A DNA stretch of 64,000 bases from Plotosus lineatus (taxonomy: Eukaryota > Chordata > Actinopteri > Siluriformes > Plotosidae), in the NCBI GenBank assembly GCA_024760905.1, contig CM045734.1:39483564-39547563 (forward strand). The letters run 5' to 3'. How positions within the stretch are numbered: the stretch's first letter is position 1; the number at the start of each line of letters is the position of its first letter. The translations under genes and the position numbers were made by a program. Of this stretch, positions 24,517 to 38,100 are shown one piece after another. A model generated the notes under the pieces. That model was not told the origin of the DNA and made no database searches. It was given only the letters and a program-made list of their open reading frames with translations.

Positions 24517-26701
24517 TGTATAATGTTTATATTTTATTACCAATAAAAATCAAAAGTTTTTCTAAATCATTACTTCATTTTACTACATTAATACTGAAAT
24601 AATGAGTAAGACCGTCTATAGAATGTGTTTAAGAAGCATATTTTAGTGCATGTAATATGATTAATATATGATTTACTTCCGGGTACAGAACTCGCGGATT
24701 ATCTACATTCGTGGAAGGGGCCAGAACCAAACGTTACAGAATAACGAGGGCCTACTGTAATCTCACTTCAAGCCATTCAGAGTGTAAGGTAGGTAGGTAA
24801 AGTCCTTTGGGATTTTTGCATCCGAGCCATAGAAGCTCATCAGGCCGGTGCTTATCCCCGGTTTCCATAGCGTGAAGCGACTAGGAGTTCAATTCCTTCT
24901 GGATGGGACGCTAGTCCATCGCGGGTTACCTTCCCATTTTTTTTACTGGTACCCATTTATACTGCTGGGTGAACAGAGGCACATTTGGGGTTGAGACCTT
25001 GCCCAGGGGTCTTAGCACAGTGAGGGTCTCACTGAGATTCAAACTCACAACCTCCCTATCATGAGTGCAGCACCCTAACCACTACACCACCGGCCCCACA
25101 ATCCAGAGTGTGCTCCCTAAGTAAAGTCCTGTAGGCTTTTCACACCCAAGCCATAGTGGCTCATCAGGCCGGTGCTTATCCCCGGTTTCCGTAGTGTGAA
25201 GCGACTAGGCGTACAACTCCTTCTGGATGGGATGCTAGTCCATCTCAGGTTACCTTCCCAGTATATTTTTACTGGTACCCATTTATACTGCTGGGTGAAC
25301 AGAGGCACAACTTGTGGTTAAGGCCTTGCCCAGGGGTCTTAGCACAGTGGGGGTCGAACTTGGATTTGAACACACATCCATCCCGATCATGAGTGCAACT
25401 TGCTAACCACTACGCCACCAGCCCCACAAATGTGCCCCCTCCGCCCACATATTATTAGGGACCTAATGTTGCCTTTTAACAATGTATCGATGAATGAAAA
25501 AGTTTGTGCACGAGTAACCATCTCCCATTTTATTACTCAGTAAAGAATATGAATTATTTAATAACAGTGAGTAACTCTAACTGGACAGGGATGTCATTAT
25601 GATAGTGAGGAAGATAAGCATTAACTTGCTGTTGATTCTTCAGAGGTTAATAATAACACCATACTTTACATAGAAAGCCTCATAATCCTATATGAGATTT
25701 TATACTGATCACTGATTATAAATAGGTCTCTGCTGCCTAGACAAACCTAAGCACAGAGCCATAAACACTTTAAAAGCAAAGTGGAAGCAAAGCACGTGCC
25801 TCGTCTGTCCAAAAAAAAGACAAAAGTAGTTTCATGTTAATTCCTGTGGGATTCAATAGTTCATTTGTGAATTGGCCTGCACTACTGTATGCATAAACCT
25901 AGAACATAGACATGGGAAGATGATACTAGTGACATAAACAACGTGTGACATGACTGTGAGCTTATAGCCCCGGCTTATTTCGAGAGCAACGAAGCCGTGC
26001 AGTTATAATAAGCAATCTCTGCCCAAGAGCACTATTACATGAACCCAGTGGCAGTACTAATCCATAAAAAAGCACTTGGTAATAGTTAAAGTAAAAGCTA
26101 CATTATTTACAATATTTTCTTCCTGTGTGCAAAATCTTAGACTGAAAGCTTCTGTTTTAGAATTTTTATTTTACAGTTACAGTCGGCCCTCTACTTACGA
26201 AATTAATCCGTTCAATACATGTACATGTAAAACGCGTAATTCATTCCAAGGCTCCCAAGACTACCCCATAAACCCTTTAAAAATGATAAAAGTACACCAA
26301 TTTTGTATGAAATATGTGTTAAAAGTAAAAGAAAAGTATTTATTAAACCATTTAAATATTTTTTAAACACGCAGGACGCCGGAGCATTTTAAGACGGGGA
26401 ATTCAAAGCGCACTCCCTGCTTGACAGATCGGAGGTCAGGACTCAACTTGAACTTGTTTCCTTGAGGGATCGGAGGTCCAGATGAGCCGCGTTTTGCTCA
26501 CATTCGGCGGAGTGCGCCACATTTATTAAACATTGACTGAATTAAACAACTTAAAAAAAACGAAAAATAAGCTGCAATGTGCTCTCTCAAAAGAGAGTTA
26601 AAATAACGCCTCCTTTCATCTCTGACTGACTCTGTACGCCGTCTCTCTCTCTCTCTCTATCGCTCTCTCACACACACACACACACAGTCTCTCTGTCTCT
26701 T

Positions 26702-26797
<96 letters not shown>

Positions 26798-29700
26798 CTC
26801 TCTTTGGTGTGTTTTGCCGAATGCGGGCTCCGCCCACATGCAACGTGCAGTCGACAGACCAATTCTATTTAAATGTTTAAATGGACGGGATGTTGTATTT
26901 AAAGCGGAATTACAGTACCTGTTTGAAAGATCAGAGGTCCTGATTCAATCTTAATTTGCTTCCTTGCGAGATCGGAGGTCTTCTCCCATGGAGCACTCTG
27001 TTTTCATGCTCCTTCTGCTTCAATACCGTGCCAAAATAATCGCCTCCGTCACTGTATTTCCGCTTTAAGGTCTCCTTCTGCTTCAATATCGTCCCGATTA
27101 AAGAGGGGTTTCGGCGATAACAAAATATAACACTGCATGATCAATCTCAAAACAAGCCAACAGTCCTGTTCAACTCTCCAAATGTGTGACAAACAGGAAG
27201 TATGGGTACAGGAAGCATGGGTACAAGTCAGCTCCCTCCTGGCCAATGGGAGGCCAGCGGGGCGGGATGTTAGGAGACAGCCATTGAGACAGCAACTCGT
27301 GCATTGTTTGAATTTTGAATGGCGCTTTTGAATTTTTGAATGGCACGTTTGGCGCTTTTCGTAAAAGAGGTTGTTTTCATAAAAAGAGGATGAAAATTTA
27401 GGAAAATGTTTTTCGTAACCTGGATTTTTCGTACTCAGAGGTTTTCGTAAGTAGAGGGCCGTCTGTATTTAAAAAATTATCTCTGAATGATGACATCAAG
27501 GCCCAACACAACATGTATAAATAACAGACCATTATGGGCCATTACAATGGGCATAATGGGCCATTAATTGACAGATTTGTGTTGGAGCTGTCTCAGTTGA
27601 AATCACTGCTTGTCTATTTTGACACTATAAAGGCATCATTATTAATATATCTTAAAATACTGAAAAAAATATGTTTAAACCACACTATTATGTAAACAGT
27701 AGTGATCCAGTGGTAGGTTGCTGGATTGCTGATCCCAAGGTCGGTGGTTCAAGCCTCACTATCAATGGGTTGTCACTGCTGCCCCGCAGTGCAGCTAACT
27801 GGGATATCAAAGGCCTACCAAGTCTCTCACTGTCTATGGTGAGAGGAATGTATAAAAGAACCATTGCTGAATTTTATACAGTAGGCTACATAGCCGTTAG
27901 CATGCTTCTGCCCTGCGATGGCTTGGTGAGCTGTACAGGGTGTGCTCTGATCAGAGTTGGCTGACACGGGCGCTACCACCCCGCAACCCTAATTAGAATT
28001 AAGCCGTTCAAAAAAATGAATGAATACTGTTATGTCAATTTGGGCCTTGAAGATGTCATCTGTGTGAGAATTAGTTTTTAAATAACTACCCACAAAAATG
28101 TTAAAATAACTATTTGTCTCAGATTTTTAAAGCTATCAGTTTTAAGATTTTACACACCGACAAATTTTAATTTAGAGTTTTAATCGAGATGAACAGTTCA
28201 CAACTGCTGTCTTCCCCTTTGATTAAAATATTATTCAAGTAGAGGTGCATATTAAGTTACTCAAATAACATGTTTATAACTACGCTCAAAAATTCAGGTG
28301 TAGAAGTGTATTCATGAGGTTATCTAATAGTGTGGCAGCAAGACAATAAATCAAAAGCATGCAGATACAGGCCAAGGGCTTCAGTCAATGTTCACATCAA
28401 CCATCACAATGAAGGAAAAGTCTGATTTCTCTGACTTAGAACATGACATGGTTGTTGGTGCCATATGGGCTGGTTTCAATTACTTCAGAAACTGCTGATC
28501 TCCTGGTATTTTCACACACATAGCAGTCAGAGTTTACACAGAATGGTATGAAAAACAAAAAACTTGGAATGAGCAAGAGTTCTGCTATAATGTTTTTAAC
28601 ACCTTCCTGATATGAGAGTTCAGAAGCAAATGGCCAGATTGGTCTATGCTGCCAAGTAGGATGTAGAAACCCAAATAATCCTATTTCACAATGCTGTTGG
28701 TGCAATGCACTGCAAAACACACAAAATATTACAGCTTGAGGTGACTGGGCTAAAAGCAGACGTCCACATTGGAGTTCATGAATGTCAGCCAAGAACAAGA
28801 ATGTGAGGATAGATGGACCATGGACCATCAAACATGGACTATTGTACAGTATGTGAAATGCTCAGGAAATCTGAACTGTAGAAAACATGCAACTACAACA
28901 AAGTCACAGAAATATATACAGATTTTCTTAATTATTTAATATGAACACTAACAACATCAAACAGTCAACTTTATTTCAGTATCAGCCTTAAAGGTTCAAG
29001 ATTATTTTAACCAGCATACGGCCTCAGCAAGCATTTGTATGTGGGACCCATGTGAGTCAGTAAGTGGACTAATAAATGAGCCTCATACTATATTGTCCAC
29101 AGGTTTCATAGTGGCCCCATGTCAAGTGCACCCATGGATTCATTTCCCATTAGTAACCCAGCTGGGACCCAGCCAGAAAGACCATCTGGACTTGCCAATG
29201 TAGGATCCACTTAGTTGACCACGGGGTGCCCCAGTTAGGATGCCAATTTTTCATCCAAGCCCATTTGGTGCCCATGTAGCCTCGGCATAACCTTGGTGGG
29301 GCTCATATACACATACATGGGGCCACTATGGGACCTGCAGACAATACCATACGGGGCCCATTTTTTAGCCTTTTTTTTTTTTTTTAAATGCGTGCAGAGA
29401 AATTGAATGTCCTGACCACGATCATAAGCTGGTGTACTACAGGCACATTCAAAGACATGGCCTGCAAAGGAACAGTACTGGAGGGAAAAATTAAAGGGAA
29501 GAGAGGACGTGGTAGGAAAAAAACCAGCTGGACTGGAAAGTTAGAAGAGATGGTGAGAATGAGGATGGGCCCGTGCTGCAATGGACAAAGAAAGATGGCG
29601 AGCCATGGCCAGATGACCAAAAGATATGAAGGGTGCAAGGAAAAAATGAGTGATGTGACAATTTCTAAATTTATTGGTTATTGTCTGGACCAGTGCATCA

Positions 29701-31248
29701 TGTCTTCAAACGGTGTCTCATTAAGTAACACTATAAATAAACCTGCTACGTCACGCTCTCAGAGCTCAAGAAAATGTGTCGTCCAAGGGTTAAATTTAAA
29801 TGGTCTAAATGTTTTTTTAAGATCCCTCATGGTTTACTACTATTTTGGTGTACGTTTGAGTGGATTTAGGTTGACAGTGAAAATTTTGGAGCTACGTCAG
29901 ATGACGTAGTATCAAAGTACATATTCTGCCATGAGGTCATGGATTAATAATCCCTCATTTAATGGTACAAAAACAGATCCCTCCAATTGTACTTTGATCT
30001 GGTCTGTAACTCTTTACTCAAGTTACATGCCCTTTATCACCTGAGAGAAATGGGGGTAAAATGGAAAAGTACAAGGGGAAAATAAGTGCTGTCAATCACT
30101 TTTTGTACAAAAGTAATTGACCTTTTTATGATCTAGAGCAGATTAAACTGAAAATAGGGCCTTACATTTGGCAGACAACCTTATGCAGAGCAACTTATAT
30201 TTTTATATACACTCACTATGCGAGTTACGATGTACGCGAGTTACGAACACCTGTACTTACGACCACGTCTAGCAGATGCCTATTATGATTTTACTGTATA
30301 TGTATATGTTCGGCAGCACAGCGCATAAGACAGTTGTGGCAGCACAGCATCCCAGCATCTCACACTCACAGCATTCTAGCACTACACTCAGTAACTAGAT
30401 ACCGTCGCAGTAACATCTCTTTTACAGTACAATTTTACATTCATTTACTGTACACCGTTACCATGGCCCCCAAGAGGACGTCCGATTCATCAGATGGCAA
30501 TTCTACCCAGAAAGCAAGAAAGGCACTGTCGGTGGAGGAGAAGATGAAAGTGATGAAGCAGTATGAAGGAGGAAAAAAGTAAATTCCATTGTTTGAGATC
30601 TCCATCTCTCCCACTCCACGGTGTCTACAATTTTGAAGGACAAGGACCGCATTAAGGAAGCAGTGAAAGCTGAAGCCCCAATTAAGTCAACTATCATCAC
30701 AAAACAGCGTGAAGGACCGATTGCAAAGATGGAAAAGTTGCTATGCACATGGTGGGAAGATACTAGGCAAAGAAATGTGAAAGTGATGTTGCGAGCAGTG
30801 CAAAGTAAAGCTACAAGTTTATTTCGCATGTTGAAAGAACGTGCAGGTGAAGAACACGCTTCACATGAATTCATAGCGAGTGCTGGGTGGTTTCAGTTTC
30901 GTTGTGTTAAATATCCAACTTATGACCAATCTGACTTACGACTGGTTGGTCAGAACCGATTGAGGTCATAACTCGAATAGTGACTGCATATCTGAGTACT
31001 TGAGGGTTAAGTGTCTTGCTCAAGGGCCCGAACAGTGACAGCTTAATAAAACTGGGACTTGAACCACCGATCTCTTGAATCAGTAAGCCAGAATCTGAAT
31101 AACCTGAGCCACCACTGCCCCTGGGCCTTCACACAGGTTAGTGACTATCCAAAATTTGTTTTTCAGTTTTCTCAACACTCTTTCATCACTCTTTTTCCCT
31201 TTAAAGCCATTCATATTTTGGCTGAAGTATTTGACGAAAGGGTAATTT

Positions 31249-31297
<49 letters not shown>

Positions 31298-32080
31298 TCA
31301 CTGTGTGAGAAAATCAGGGTGTTTATGATTGATTTATCCTTTAATGTTTTAATGATACCAGTAAAGAATATACATTATGCAAATAACATTGCATGGGTGT
31401 TGCTTACCATTGCCGGCTGTGTCCATCTCCGTGCAGTGTGCCAACCCCACAGTCAGATCTGTCACTTGAACCTCAGAGTCCTGCGCCTAAATAGAGACAT
31501 ACATACATATGTACGTACATCATATGTATATAATGAACATATGATGGAGGGAAAAGAAGAGAGAGAGAGAGAGACAGAGAAAGACTTAGTATGAGAGTGT
31601 GACCTTACCCTCCATTTCTAACTGCAGGGAAAACAATGACAGGTCAGCTTCTTAAAAGAAAATTACAGAGATTGCCTACGACTCCCACTGTTTTTAGCAT
31701 CTCTCTCTCTCTCTCGCTCTCTTTCGCTCTTACCTCTGTTGGTTCAACCTGCTGTGCTTCCACTGCTTCATAGGGTGGAGGAGGGTCAAGGGGACAGAAA
31801 ACCTCCACACCTTTAATCCTGGCCCCGTATATGTGAGGCAGTGGGATCACACTGTCACCAAACATCCTGTAGGACCAGAGGGAATTAAGTTTCTAAAAAA
31901 ACCTGTGACAGCAGGTGCAGAATGCAATTCCAGTGGTTCCTTGCCAGGTTTTACATCTGCCTTGTTAAACTGGCCCATCTCTCACATTGCTCATTTACTA
32001 AATTCTCTTAGTCTGCTGCACAGTTTGGAATGTTTTCGGATGTTTTTCTTAATTATTTTCTTAGAGAAACCTCCCACATG

Positions 32081-32160
<80 letters not shown>

Positions 32161-35100
32161 TAAAGTATGCGAGGAGAAAGACAAGTGGAGCATGTCAATT
32201 TTATTGATCTGCATGAGTATGTTTAACACTTATGCAGCAATTTCTAGTTGTGGATTGTTTGTCACTACTGTGTACAGTAGAGTGTAAATGTCTACACTCC
32301 CTCAAGTAAGAATCTTTACATCCTAATGACAAAACTAACCATATTTTACTTAAATATATTTAAGTTTCATAAATGTGAGTATGCTGTATACAGAAATAAA
32401 CCTGCTTTTTGTTTGTCTGTTTCTCTGGACTGTCTGTATAACTTTATTCATATTATTTATAATGTACAGGGATCCCTCAATTTCCGCGATTAATAAGGAC
32501 CTGCGACCACCGATTTCCATGAAGTAGGATCAACCCCCCTGACTGAAACATACGTACATGTGTATGTGTATAATATCAATAAATACATATCCAACACTAT
32601 AAATGTCTATACCATATTTTCCGGACTATAGAGCGCACCCAAATATAAGCCGCACCCAGTAAAATTTAATAGAAATACCTATTTTGTCATATATAAGCTG
32701 CACCGGACTATAAGATGCTGATATCCAGGATGAGAAATAAGATATTTACATAAAAAGATTTTGTACCATAAGTGTTTATTCATATATCTGAACTGATTGT
32801 TTCCGAACAGTGCCTGTAACACGGCAGTAAAAGTGCCGATCAAACAAAACAGAAAAGTGTTATCCATCTTCCTCCTGTGTACTGAAGCCACAAGTCACTT
32901 TTTCATCTTCCTCCTGCGCACAAAGCCACTGAAGTCGTTCTCTTCAGTGTCATAGTTGAACAGCCCCAGAAAATCTTCGTTACATACCGGTACCTTTTCG
33001 GTCTCTCTGTTGGTATTGCTCTCCGTGTCACTTTCATCTCGAGGAAAAATTACTTCTGAAGCTGCGCTACTCTCTTCACGCAGCAGTCTGGTCTTTCGGA
33101 ACCCATTGATGATGGTGGATTCTTTCACACTCCTCCATGCTGTTAAGATCCACTGACAGATGTCAGAAAAAGATGCTCTTCGCAAGCGGACAGTTTTTGT
33201 GAAAGATTTCTCACCGCTGGTCATCCAAGCCTCTCACTCACCCCGGAGAGCCGACTATGTCCTTCGAAAGTTTTTCTTTTGTTATAGTTATCCGCTCAAA
33301 AATCACCATTTGTGGATGCTTTTGTTCGGATGTGGTGCAGCCCAGAACGTGAAATCTCTCTGTCCTCTCTTGTCCACTTGTTTTCACCATAATGGATGAT
33401 GCACCTGACTTGTTAACAGTCCTGGTTAGAGGTAGGTCAAACGTCAAAGGTACTTCGTCCATATTTATGATATTGTCTGGTCCGATGGAGTTTTCTGTTA
33501 TCGTTGTTTAAATTAATTTGTGGACGTTTGCTTTCTTTTCTTTGGAGTCAGAAGCGAGTTGCTGACAGAGAGTTGTCCGCGTCCTGATGGACAGGCTTTT
33601 TAGTTTCATGAATCTGAAACACCATGACCGTCCACCTTGGAAATTTTCAATATTCATTTCCTTGGCAATTGTTTTGGCTTTCAGCCGGATCTGCACAGTG
33701 AATACACCTCGGCCGCCTGCACTCTGTATGTTCACCCAGTCCTCAAGAACATCTTCAAGTTCAGGCCACCTGCTTTAATGTCCTTTGAACGCCTTACTTG
33801 TCTGTTGGCATTGAATCAATTCTTCCCACTGCCGCCTCCAACGTCTCATCATAGATTCATTAACATCAAGCTTATGTGCAGCTGCTCTATTTCCTTCACG
33901 AATAGCCAGATCGATGGCCTTCAACTTAAAAGCTGCATCATAGGAATTTCTTTGTGTGTTTTCCATTATGAGGGGGTGAGGGTGTAAACATATTACCGTA
34001 TTTTGCTGTTGTGCGTCTTTCTTTGCATGTGCTAAGAATAAAAACTGCCGCTTTCTTGTTTTCACTGACTCTTGCTGTCTGTCTTGCTAGAGCGCCCCTA
34101 AGGGCTGAAGAAAAATTCACAGAAAAGTCACATCTCTGTATAAGCCGCATGTTTCAAAGCGTGGGAAAAAAAAGTAGCGGCTTATAGTCCGGAAAATACG
34201 GTAATAATAATTAAACATTCAAAAATCATAATGCATAAGATGTAAATAAAATATAAATACAAGGATCCCTCACTTTCCGCGGTTAATTGGGACCGAGATC
34301 CCTACGCGACCATCGAAATCCTCGAAGTAGGATCCCCCCGACTAACATATATGTATATGTATATGTGTATAAAATATCAATAAATACATATTCAATGATA
34401 TAAATGCTTATAATAACAATTAAAGATTAAAAAAATAACATAAGATGTAAATAAAATATAAATACAGAAGGCCCTTGACTATTCGTGGTTTTGCACTCGT
34501 GCCCCCACATATTCGCGGATTGCCAAGTAACTGTCACGTGATTGAAATTCAGCCAATGGCTGTTCTCCCTCCTGCTGATTGGTTGAGATGATGTATACGG
34601 CAGATTTTTCTCATTCACGCACAAGTTATCAATGAGCATTTTTTAAGTGTGTTTTAATTACCAGTTAAGTTCTATGATGCCACTCAAATGCCGTGCATCT
34701 TCTCTGGCTAAGTGCCAGAAAAAGGTAATGATGTTGGATGTCTCTTCTGAAGAAATAAGACTTCCTCCAGTTATTCCAGTACAGTAAATAAGTTAATGTT
34801 TAGAATGTTTGTGTGTGAGATTTTATGTACTGTGCTGTAGCTTGTTTATCTAATTTATTACACCCCATGTTCTTTTATGTTATTTTTGTTATGGTCTGCG
34901 TTTTTGGGGGACTTTGGTTTTGGCGACTGAGTTTTCTAACTCTGTTTTCTCCTCGCTCCGGCTGAGGGGCATGGCTGACCTGCTCGGGCTGATTGCAGTA
35001 GCTCACACCTGAATTCACTCCTCTCATCTACTCCCAATAAACAAAAGCACGCTCACCTCTACATCAGAGAATTAACTGACATCACGTCCCTGCTTCCCTG

Positions 35101-38100
35101 TGTTCTCTAACTCTGTTTTCTCCCCACTCCGGCTGAGGGGCATGGCTGAGCTGCTCGGTTTGATTGCAGTAGCTCACAGCTGAATTCACTCCTCTCATCT
35201 ACTCCCTATAAACATAAACCGCACGCTCACCTCTGCATGAGAAGATTGTCTCACATCACATCTCTGCTTCCCTGTGTTCACTCGGGCTCCTGGTTTCCCA
35301 GTGTTTAATGTTTACTGTGTGGTTAAAGTGTGTGCACTCTGCTTAAGTGCTTCCCTTTGAATAATAAATGCCGTCTCATATTCTCCTGCATTCTGGGTCC
35401 GGCTGAAAGGTCATTATGTCATTACGTCACACTTTTATTATTTATATTATATTATATTATATTATATTATATTATTTATTATGTGGGGCTGGTGGCGTAG
35501 TGGTTAGGGTGCTGCGCTCATAATCAGGAGGTTGTGAGTTCGAATCCTACTGAGAATTCCAGGTACAGAACTTGCGGATTATCTTGATTCGTGGGATGGG
35601 CTGGAACCGAACCCCCGCGAATAACAGGGGCCAAGTGTACACACACATACAGATGGTATTGCATGAGAAGAAGACGACACACATACATAGATGCGCGTGC
35701 ACATACAGATGCAACAATAAGTAGTTTTGATGGGAGATTTTGGGTCGTTTTTTTGTTTTGTGTTGGTTTAGGGTTTTTTTGCATAAGTGGCCTTGTTTTT
35801 GTGACATTTTCCTTAACTTTTTCCCCCCGTTCTTCCTTAATTTCCTTATTTTTTAATTCAATGAATATATATATATATAAAAAAGTGATGCACTGAAGCT
35901 GCATGAATTGAAGCACAAAGTAGCGAAGGATACCCGCACGCACACACTCAGATGTGCACCTCATGTAAAAATGTAAGGATTTTTGCTGGGTTGTTTTTTG
36001 TTTTTGTTTGTTTCGGGGTTTTTTTTTGCACAATTGGCCTTGTTTTACAGCATTTTCCTGAACTTTCCCCCTATTTTTCAATTTCCTTATTTTTTTATTT
36101 TTCGATGAATATTTTTGTAAAACCCACAATGCACTGAAGCCACAGAAACTGAAGCATGGAGTAGCCAGGGATCACTGTATTTCTTTTGCAAATGTCTGCC
36201 ATATTTAAATGAGCACTTACTTATCATGATCTGTGTAATTTCCTGTTGTTTCCTCAAAACACATTCAGTCATCTTATGAACCGCTTAATCCTAATTAGGG
36301 TCGCGGGGAAGCTAGCACCCATCTCAGCAGGCTCTGGGAGATGGCAGAGTATACCATGGATAGCTCGCCAAGCCATCGTACGGCAGAAACACACTGAAGG
36401 TAATGCAGTTACTCTTTACAAGAATCAACAATGGTTCTTTTACATGCCACTCACCATAGACAGTGCGAGACATGGCCGGCCTTTAATAACTCAGTTAGCT
36501 GCACTAGGGGGACAGCAATGATAACCATTGACTGTGGAGCTTGAACCCCCAACCTTGGGATCGATAACACAGCACCTCACCACGGGGCCACTACTGCCCC
36601 TCCTCAAAATACAATGAACAATGAAAGTTTTTTTATGCTCCCTTCTTTTAGTAATGTACTGTTCGCCATTGTGATTCATTCATTGATGAGCTAAATCACC
36701 CATCCTGTTTATAGGCACTAGAAGGCTGAATCAAATCCCAGCTGACTATGAGCAAAAGGCAAGGCTCACTAGTTCACTGCAGGGCCTGTTTCCATTGTTA
36801 CAAGCCAAAATCTGGATATAAATCTTTTCATGACCTCAGAGCATAATCAAAATCAACTGTTCAGTTGATTATAGAGATTCTGCTGTTCTGTTACCTGCGA
36901 GCCAGCCGTGGAGTGTAGGAATAGAAGGTGGAAAAGTATGAAGGAGGTGGTGCGGGTGGAACAAAATCATCAGGATCAGGAATGTTTGGCTGCTCTTCCT
37001 CCTCCGCAATGTTTCTTGGCTCTTCCTGCAATTAATAAAAATAAATTAACAGATAGCAGCATCAAGAAACCTGAGCTATCACATGCACATGAACAATGTT
37101 TAACGTGCCTGATGCATCGAATGTATACATTATAAATCATTTTTAAAAAAAGAATCATGAGATCTGTATGGACTCTTACCATGCAGGGTCGTCTGGTGGA
37201 GAACATCTGCAGGTACCTGAGTGCAGCTGCGATCAGACACACCACCGTGGTCAGCGCATTCAATGCACACAAAGCAAACAGAACTTTCTGGAATAAACAT
37301 ACAAGGGTAACGAGGTTAAATCCCACACAGGACATTTCAGCTTCCTACAATTTCGAATAATACACTGTCTATAATAATGAGCAGAGCATTAATGTTGTGC
37401 TATTAATAATAGCATCAAACCTTGAGCAGTACTCTCATCGTCGTACATGAGTGTCCTGCATAAATCTTAATCAGCTCTTCGTCTTGACACTTGCTGGGGC
37501 TCTCAGCACAACAGTTACAGATATCACTATTCACGTCCTGCAATGCATGTGACATTCACAAATGCCATTAGAGTGTCTTCTATATAGCTGTGTGTACAGA
37601 CAGACAGACAGACAAATGGATAGATAGATATACACCTATCCAATCATTTTCAGTTACAAGGTGTGCCCTAACATTTGACTTATAATTTACATACATCATC
37701 ATATAAATCATTCTATCATTTTCGGTAACCACTGAACTGTATCCTGGTGAGGGTCACGGGAGGTTTAGAACCTATCCTTTGATGGGCTTGATGCCAGTCC
37801 TTTGCAGTGCAGCATGCATACGCCCACACCAGGGCCTATTATGCATTGTCACTCCATCAAAGTTTTCGGAAATGGGATAAAAACAAAGGACCCCAAGGAA
37901 ACCAATGTTGACATAGGGGGACCCAACCGCAATAACAAAAAAACCCATATATTTACATCAATCACCCATAACATTAACACCACCTGGTCTTTTATTAAGA
38001 AGCCCCATAAACAGCAAGCTACAATACACCGTGCATTCTGACGCATTTCTATCATAGGCAGCATTAAGTTTTAGCCGTTTGTACTCAAGTTTTTTACATG

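Larger units (their letters stand above)
32467..34260. mobile_element. MITE family B copy 6, split by a pogo element
   Basis: Starts CAGGGATCCCTCAATTTCCG; the interior is interrupted at 32612-34201 and resumes (attaaacattcaaaaatcat). A further truncated B copy (34261-34466) follows. Confidence 0.65.
34467..35638. mobile_element. MITE family D, hosting an LTR and a SINE head
   Basis: Left end aaggcccttgactattcgtg and right end cccgcgaataacaggggcca in inverse orientation; related right ends at 23505-23570 and 24670-24760. Interrupted by the LTR at 34887-35433 and a SINE fragment at 35484-35560. Confidence 0.5.

Noticed and set aside
24830..24870. Possible hammerhead in the third SINE family (CTGATGA on the - strand)
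   Set aside because: The seven-base core and a short stem II are there, but the GAAA core does not follow stem II (TCGG is found) and no stem I closes.
28436..28831. 131-codon - strand ORF
   Set aside because: It is the antisense of a decayed Tc1 transposase.
29388..29909. 173-codon + strand ORF as a gene
   Set aside because: Its first half is a LINE fragment (GKRGRGRKK block); the rest resembles nothing and has no promoter or splice context.
35524..36129. 201-codon - strand ORF
   Set aside because: It runs through tandem MITE B interiors; Lys- and Asn-rich translation of A-rich repeat DNA.
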